Assembly (NCBI GenBank): GCA_934130375.1
Contig: CAKOXW010000001.1
Coordinates: 310,001 to 374,000, forward strand
Length of the DNA stretch: 64,000 nt
Origin: an uncultured Bacilli bacterium
Lineage (GTDB): Bacteria; Bacillota_I; Bacilli_A; RF39; UBA660
Direction of reading: 5' to 3'
The notes beneath the pieces were generated by a model. That model worked only from the letters and a program-made list of their open reading frames with translations. It ran no database searches and had not been told where the DNA came from. A program made the position numbers and the translations under genes. This document shows, one piece after another, positions 60,958 to 64,000 of this stretch. Position 1 is the first letter of the stretch, and the number at the start of each line of letters is the position of its first letter.

Positions 60958-61730
60958 TTCTCTAATTCTTTTCTTGAAGAATAACTAATACCAATAATTA
61001 TTAATATATATACAAACATCAATATAAATATTAATGGCTTAATAATAGTTAAATTACTTATACTATTTGATTTAAATATAGACATAACATCACTATTAAA
61101 TAATCCAACTATAAATATAGATAATACTACTAACAATTGACTAATTATATATACTATAAAACCAAATAATACTGAATACCCTACCTTGTTATTACTTTTT
61201 CTAAAGCCAAATATTATTCCAAGATAACCGGATACTAAACCAGCAAATATTTCTAAAAATAACATTATTATTATAAGCACTATAAATACATTTGAATTTA
61301 TATTTATAGATACTAAAAGAGTATCAAGCATATTAATTATATTAGTGTAATTTTCTTTTGTATAAAAAGCAATTAGTAATGATACTACTATTACTACAAA
61401 TGTTATAAACATATTTATAAAACCAAGTAAGGATTTTGATAAATATATTTCTTTTTTAGTAACTGGTAATGTATGTGTTAAATAAGACTCGTCTCCATAC
61501 AAAGTTTGTTTAAATCTAACCCAGTTACGCATAAGTGTATTTATAAGTGAACTTGCAAGCATAGAAAACATAAATCCCATACATACTTGTCTTATAATTT
61601 CTATAATTATAGTATTTGTTAAACTACCAAATATACGAGTTAATACCGCACCAATAAATGATAAAATATAGAAAACTGATATTGACTTTAATAAATCTTT
61701 TAAATCATATTTTAATAACTTCCCTAGCAT
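60939..61730 (-). CDS. ABC transporter permease (YtrB/ABC-2-like)
   Basis: 263 residues with six membrane segments (about 18-36, 55-75, 100-122, 150-175, 185-210, 232-252). The LLKYDLKDLLKS start and FKQTLYGDESYLTHTLPVTK motif are typical of ABC-2 permeases in Gram-positive GntR-ABC operons. GGAGG site. The start overlaps the ATPase gene end by 7 bases. Confidence 0.85.
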   Translation of the reverse strand: MLGKLLKYDLKDLLKSISVFYILSFIGAVLTRIFGSLTNTIIIEIIRQVCMGFMFSMLASSLINTLMRNWVRFKQTLYGDESYLTHTLPVTKKEIYLSKSLLGFINMFITFVVIVVSLLIAFYTKENYTNIINMLDTLLVSININSNVFIVLIIIMLFLEIFAGLVSGYLGIIFGFRKSNNKVGYSVLFGFIVYIISQLLVVLSIFIVGLFNSDVMSIFKSNSISNLTIIKPLIFILMFVYILIIIGISYSSRKELEKGVNVE

Positions 61731-62416
61731 TTAAACATCCTCCTAAATACAAAATCAATAGATGCATTTTCCTCTTCTCTTATCTTATCCGCATCACCTT
61801 GTAGTATTATTTTTCCATTATCAATTATTACTACTTCATCAAGTATTCTTTCGATATCAGATATTAAATGTGTTGAAATTAGTACACTCGCACCATCATT
61901 AAAATTAGTCAATATAGTATCTAATATATAATCTCTTGTTGCAGGGTCTACTCCACCTAATGGTTCATCTAAAATATATAAATCTGCATTTCTTGACATA
62001 ACTAATACAAGTTGTACTTTTTCCTGCATACCTTTACTCATTTTAGATAATTTTTGATTAATATCAAGATTTAAATCATTAAGTAATTTTATTGCTTTTT
62101 CTTTATCAAAATCAAAATAAAAATCAGAAAAATAATTAATTACTTCAATAACTTTCATACTCTTATTTAAATAAGTTCTCTCAGGTAAATAAGATATTAC
62201 TTTCTTAGTTTCAACGCCTACCTCGCAACCATTTACCAAAATCGTACCACTATCTTTTACTAATAAATCATTAATTAACTTAATTAAAGTAGTTTTACCC
62301 GTACCATTTTGACCAAGTAATCCAACTATCTTACCCTTCTTAATTTTTAAATTAATATCATTTAACACAACCTTGTTGTCGTAACTTTTATATAAGTTTT
62401 TAATTTCAAGAAGCAT
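61724..62416 (-). CDS. ABC transporter ATP-binding protein
   Basis: 230 residues. Walker A GLLGQNGTGKTTLIKL, Q-loop region SYLPERTYLNKSM, signature LSKMSKGMQEKVQ, Walker B LYILDEPLGGVDP, His in ISTHL. YtrB/CcmA-like. Two in-frame ATGs are 9 bases apart; the one at 62416 has better spacing from AAAGG. Overlaps the GntR gene by 11 bases. Confidence 0.92.
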   Translation of the reverse strand: MLLEIKNLYKSYDNKVVLNDINLKIKKGKIVGLLGQNGTGKTTLIKLINDLLVKDSGTILVNGCEVGVETKKVISYLPERTYLNKSMKVIEVINYFSDFYFDFDKEKAIKLLNDLNLDINQKLSKMSKGMQEKVQLVLVMSRNADLYILDEPLGGVDPATRDYILDTILTNFNDGASVLISTHLISDIERILDEVVIIDNGKIILQGDADKIREEENASIDFVFRRMFKC

Positions 62417-62774
62417 TCTTACCATCCTTTCCTAGGTAACATATCGCATCCTCCTTAGAAATACCAATTTTACTCATAGATAAAAAATAATCATCTATAA
62501 TTTTTTGTGCGCACTCTTTTTTCAAATTATCAATAATTTTTTTATCTTCCGTAACATATTTTCCATTAGTTCTCTCAGTATATATTAGTTTGATATTTTC
62601 AAGTTCACCTAATGCCTTCTGCATTGTATTAGGATTTACTTTAAATAAGGACGCTAAATCACGAACTGATGGCAATCTCTCTCCACTTTTAAATTCACCA
62701 CGGATTATATAAGTTTTTAAATAATCAACTATTTGAACATAAATTGGAATATTATTATCAAAATTAGTATTCAT
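62406..62774 (-). CDS. GntR family regulator, YtrA subfamily
   Basis: 122 residues: PIYVQIVDYLKTYIIRGEFK, GERLPSVRDLASLFKVNPNT and MQKALGELENIKLIY form the winged HTH, followed by the short YtrA-type dimer helices instead of an effector domain. It leads the ABC operon and most likely represses it in response to envelope stress, as YtrA does. A perfect 8-bp-arm inverted repeat lies between its promoter and start. Confidence 0.92.
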   Translation of the reverse strand: MNTNFDNNIPIYVQIVDYLKTYIIRGEFKSGERLPSVRDLASLFKVNPNTMQKALGELENIKLIYTERTNGKYVTEDKKIIDNLKKECAQKIIDDYFLSMSKIGISKEDAICYLGKDGKNAS

Positions 62775-62787
62775 ATGTCACCTCCAA

Positions 62788-62842
62788 TTGTATTACTTAA
62801 CTAATACAATAATATTGTATACTTATTTAAAAAAAGTGTCAA
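62788..62842 (-). promoter_or_regulatory. GntR operon promoter and operator
   Basis: Minus strand TTGACA (62837-62842), 17-base spacer, TACAAT (62814-62819). Just downstream, TTGTATTA-N6-TAATACAA (62788-62809) is an inverted repeat with perfect 8-bp arms, a likely binding site for the GntR protein itself. Confidence 0.78.
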
Positions 62843-62849
62843 TAGTAAA

Positions 62850-62874
62850 AATAGAACATCAAAGTTCTATCTTA
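62850..62874 (-). terminator. Terminator of the 114-residue hypothetical gene
   Basis: Stem TAGAAC/GTTCTA with a 6-base loop, followed on the minus strand by five T residues. Confidence 0.7.
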
Positions 62875-63211
62875 AAAAATCCTTCTTTTCAATTCTTTTT
62901 TGTTTTCTTTTACATTTAACCTTAGTTTGATATTCATAATGTCCTTCAGGCATAACTGCATAATACCTCTTCAAACCTTTGTAAATTTTTTGTGATGCAT
63001 CAAGTGATTGTTCAAAACTTTCAAAAGAAAATTTTAACTCCAAATCACCTATTTCATCATTCATATAAGAATTATAAACACCCTCATCATAATACACACC
63101 TACTGCACTTGGTTTGCTAGAATAAGCAGGTTTACGATTATAATTAGTAACATTAAATAAATTCTCATCAATTAATGGACTATAATCCTCACCATTAAAA
63201 TATATTTCCAT
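62867..63211 (-). CDS. Hypothetical protein
   Basis: 114 residues. ATG at 63211 has GGAGGG seven bases upstream; an earlier in-frame start at 63238 lies before that site. The first half is Tyr/Asn-rich (MEIYFNGEDYSPLIDENLFN), then acidic, and the end is strongly basic (KVKCKRKQKRIEKKDF), perhaps nucleic-acid binding. No family recognised. Single gene with own terminator. Confidence 0.65.
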   Translation of the reverse strand: MEIYFNGEDYSPLIDENLFNVTNYNRKPAYSSKPSAVGVYYDEGVYNSYMNDEIGDLELKFSFESFEQSLDASQKIYKGLKRYYAVMPEGHYEYQTKVKCKRKQKRIEKKDFLR

Positions 63212-63238
63212 ACCATTCCCTCCAATTTTATTATACAA

Positions 63239-63265
63239 GAAAAAAAGATAAAAATCTATCTTTTT
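63239..63265 (-). terminator. Terminator of the leucine-rich surface protein gene
   Basis: Stem AAAGATA/TATCTTT with T-rich sequence after it on the minus strand. Confidence 0.7.
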
Positions 63266-63288
63266 AACAATCTAAATTAAAATATCAA

Positions 63289-64000
63289 TTATTCACAAGC
63301 ATTAACAACAACATTACTTGGAAAACTATAATTACCATCTTCCATAATTGGATTACCTCTAAACGCATTACAACCAAGCGTTATTGGTGTATCAGGAAAT
63401 GTAATTGAAGTTATTTGATTATTTTCAAAAGCATTGATACCTATTTCGGTAATACTTGATGGTATTGTAATATTTGTTAATTCATTACCAAAAAACGCAT
63501 TTCTATATATACTTGTTACTGTATTAGGTATCACTACCGAAGTTATTCCTAAACCCGAAATCGATATGGAAAGTGGTTTAACCACGTAATTATTAGAATT
63601 ATAACTTAATAAACTTACTTTATAATCATTATTATAAGCAGTAAGTGTTGGTATAATACCTCCTGTTGTAAATGCATTATCTCCAATAGTAACAACTGTC
63701 TTACCATCTACTTGTGATGGTATTACTACATCAGTTCCTCCAGCAATATTATAACCTGTTATTTTTATACCTTCTGTTGCATCTACTTTTAATCCTATAG
63801 TTTCATAACTATAATCCTCTAGAGTTGAAACTTCAAGTGCTAAATCGTTAACAGTAAGAGTCTTATTATTTATTGTTAGTGAACCCGTTGTACAAAAAGT
63901 ATTGGCTTGTGCTTCAGTACAACCAACTGGATTTTGCATAAACGTTTTACATTTGTCTATATCTACAATTTCAGCACTATGAATTATTGGTGTATCTTCA
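63289..64000 (-). CDS. BspA-like leucine-rich-repeat surface protein, 5' end cut off by window
   Basis: The frame is open to base 64000, so about 236 codons are visible. First a segment with paired Cys (CKTFMQNPVGCTEAQANTFC), like the region after a prepilin helix in related proteins. Then ITGYNIAGGTDVVIPSQVDG and LRR_5/BspA units: ITSVVIPNTVTSIYRNAFFG, LTNITIPSSITEIGINAFEN, ITSITFPDTPITLGCNAFRG, and a capping end. Such proteins are surface-exposed adhesins. An export signal must lie outside the window. Confidence 0.8.
   Translation of the reverse strand, partial: EDTPIIHSAEIVDIDKCKTFMQNPVGCTEAQANTFCTTGSLTINNKTLTVNDLALEVSTLEDYSYETIGLKVDATEGIKITGYNIAGGTDVVIPSQVDGKTVVTIGDNAFTTGGIIPTLTAYNNDYKVSLLSYNSNNYVVKPLSISISGLGITSVVIPNTVTSIYRNAFFGNELTNITIPSSITEIGINAFENNQITSITFPDTPITLGCNAFRGNPIMEDGNYSFPSNVVVNACE

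Overview
The window is a 64-kb piece of a very AT-rich Firmicutes-type chromosome. It uses the standard code: TGG is Trp and TGA is used as a stop, for example at the end of the SpoIIP-like gene. Strong Shine-Dalgarno sites and sigma-A type promoters (TTGACA-N17-TATAAT) are common. A germination protease gene and a SpoIIP-like gene sit beside a phosphoketolase, Gram-positive miaB-ymcA and trmR/greA neighbours, a serS T-box, and BspA/InlB-type surface proteins with pilin-like leaders. Together these suggest an uncultured, spore-lineage gut Bacilli/Mollicutes-like bacterium with a reduced genome; the taxon is an inference. All genes but three lie on the minus strand, so the window looks like one replichore arm co-oriented with replication.

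Layout. 0-7 kb: a cut-off secreted coiled-coil protein (+), then a sporulation block (gpr, degenerate spoIIP, small membrane protein), phosphoketolase and a SleB-like hydrolase. 7-12.2 kb: two paralogous anchored proteins with a hypervariable 90-bp C-terminal cassette, a decayed transposase between them, then a membrane protein and two pseudopilins. 12.2-15.7 kb: acyl-CoA synthetase (+), ymcA, miaB. 15.7-21.1 kb: two orphan CdiA-C-terminal-like tRNase toxins, each facing a short convergent hairpin RNA, with uvrC, a long LemA protein and tRNA-Arg(CCT) between them. 21.1-33.3 kb: M16 peptidase pair, deoD, lon, BspA fragment, pilin/InlB/glycine-rich surface protein, tig, metallophosphoesterase, greA, trmR, and a promoter/three-way-junction/terminator RNA element. 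33.4-38.7 kb: NUDIX, FtsX-type ABC exporter, divergent Fic protein, ART-like protein. 38.7-45 kb: T-box serS, ITPase, phosphodiesterase, tyrosine phosphatase, and a short RelA/SpoT protein behind a small ORF and an attenuator. 45.3-57.5 kb: two CYTH-HAD fusions, a methyltransferase, a LysR regulator, and an eight-gene operon of kinases, nucleotidyltransferase, glycosyltransferase, phosphatases and NUDIX that looks like an activated phospho-metabolite or surface-decoration pathway. 57.5-64 kb: rubrerythrin, membrane proteins, a GntR-ABC operon, and a cut-off leucine-rich surface protein.

The strongest unusual signal is the pair of surface proteins at 7.1-9.7 kb. Within 90 bp they differ at 35 positions, 30 of them in codon positions 1 and 2, while the following ~80 bp differ at only 2. 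Fifteen altered codons keep an identical third-position pyrimidine. This is the footprint of adenine-directed mutagenesis of AAY codons by a diversity-generating retroelement whose reverse transcriptase and template are not in this window. Other notable signals are the toxin/convergent-hairpin pairs, a 139-bp dispersed terminator-promoter repeat, the three-way-junction RNA, the sORF/attenuator before the stringent-response gene, and the CYTH-HAD fusions.
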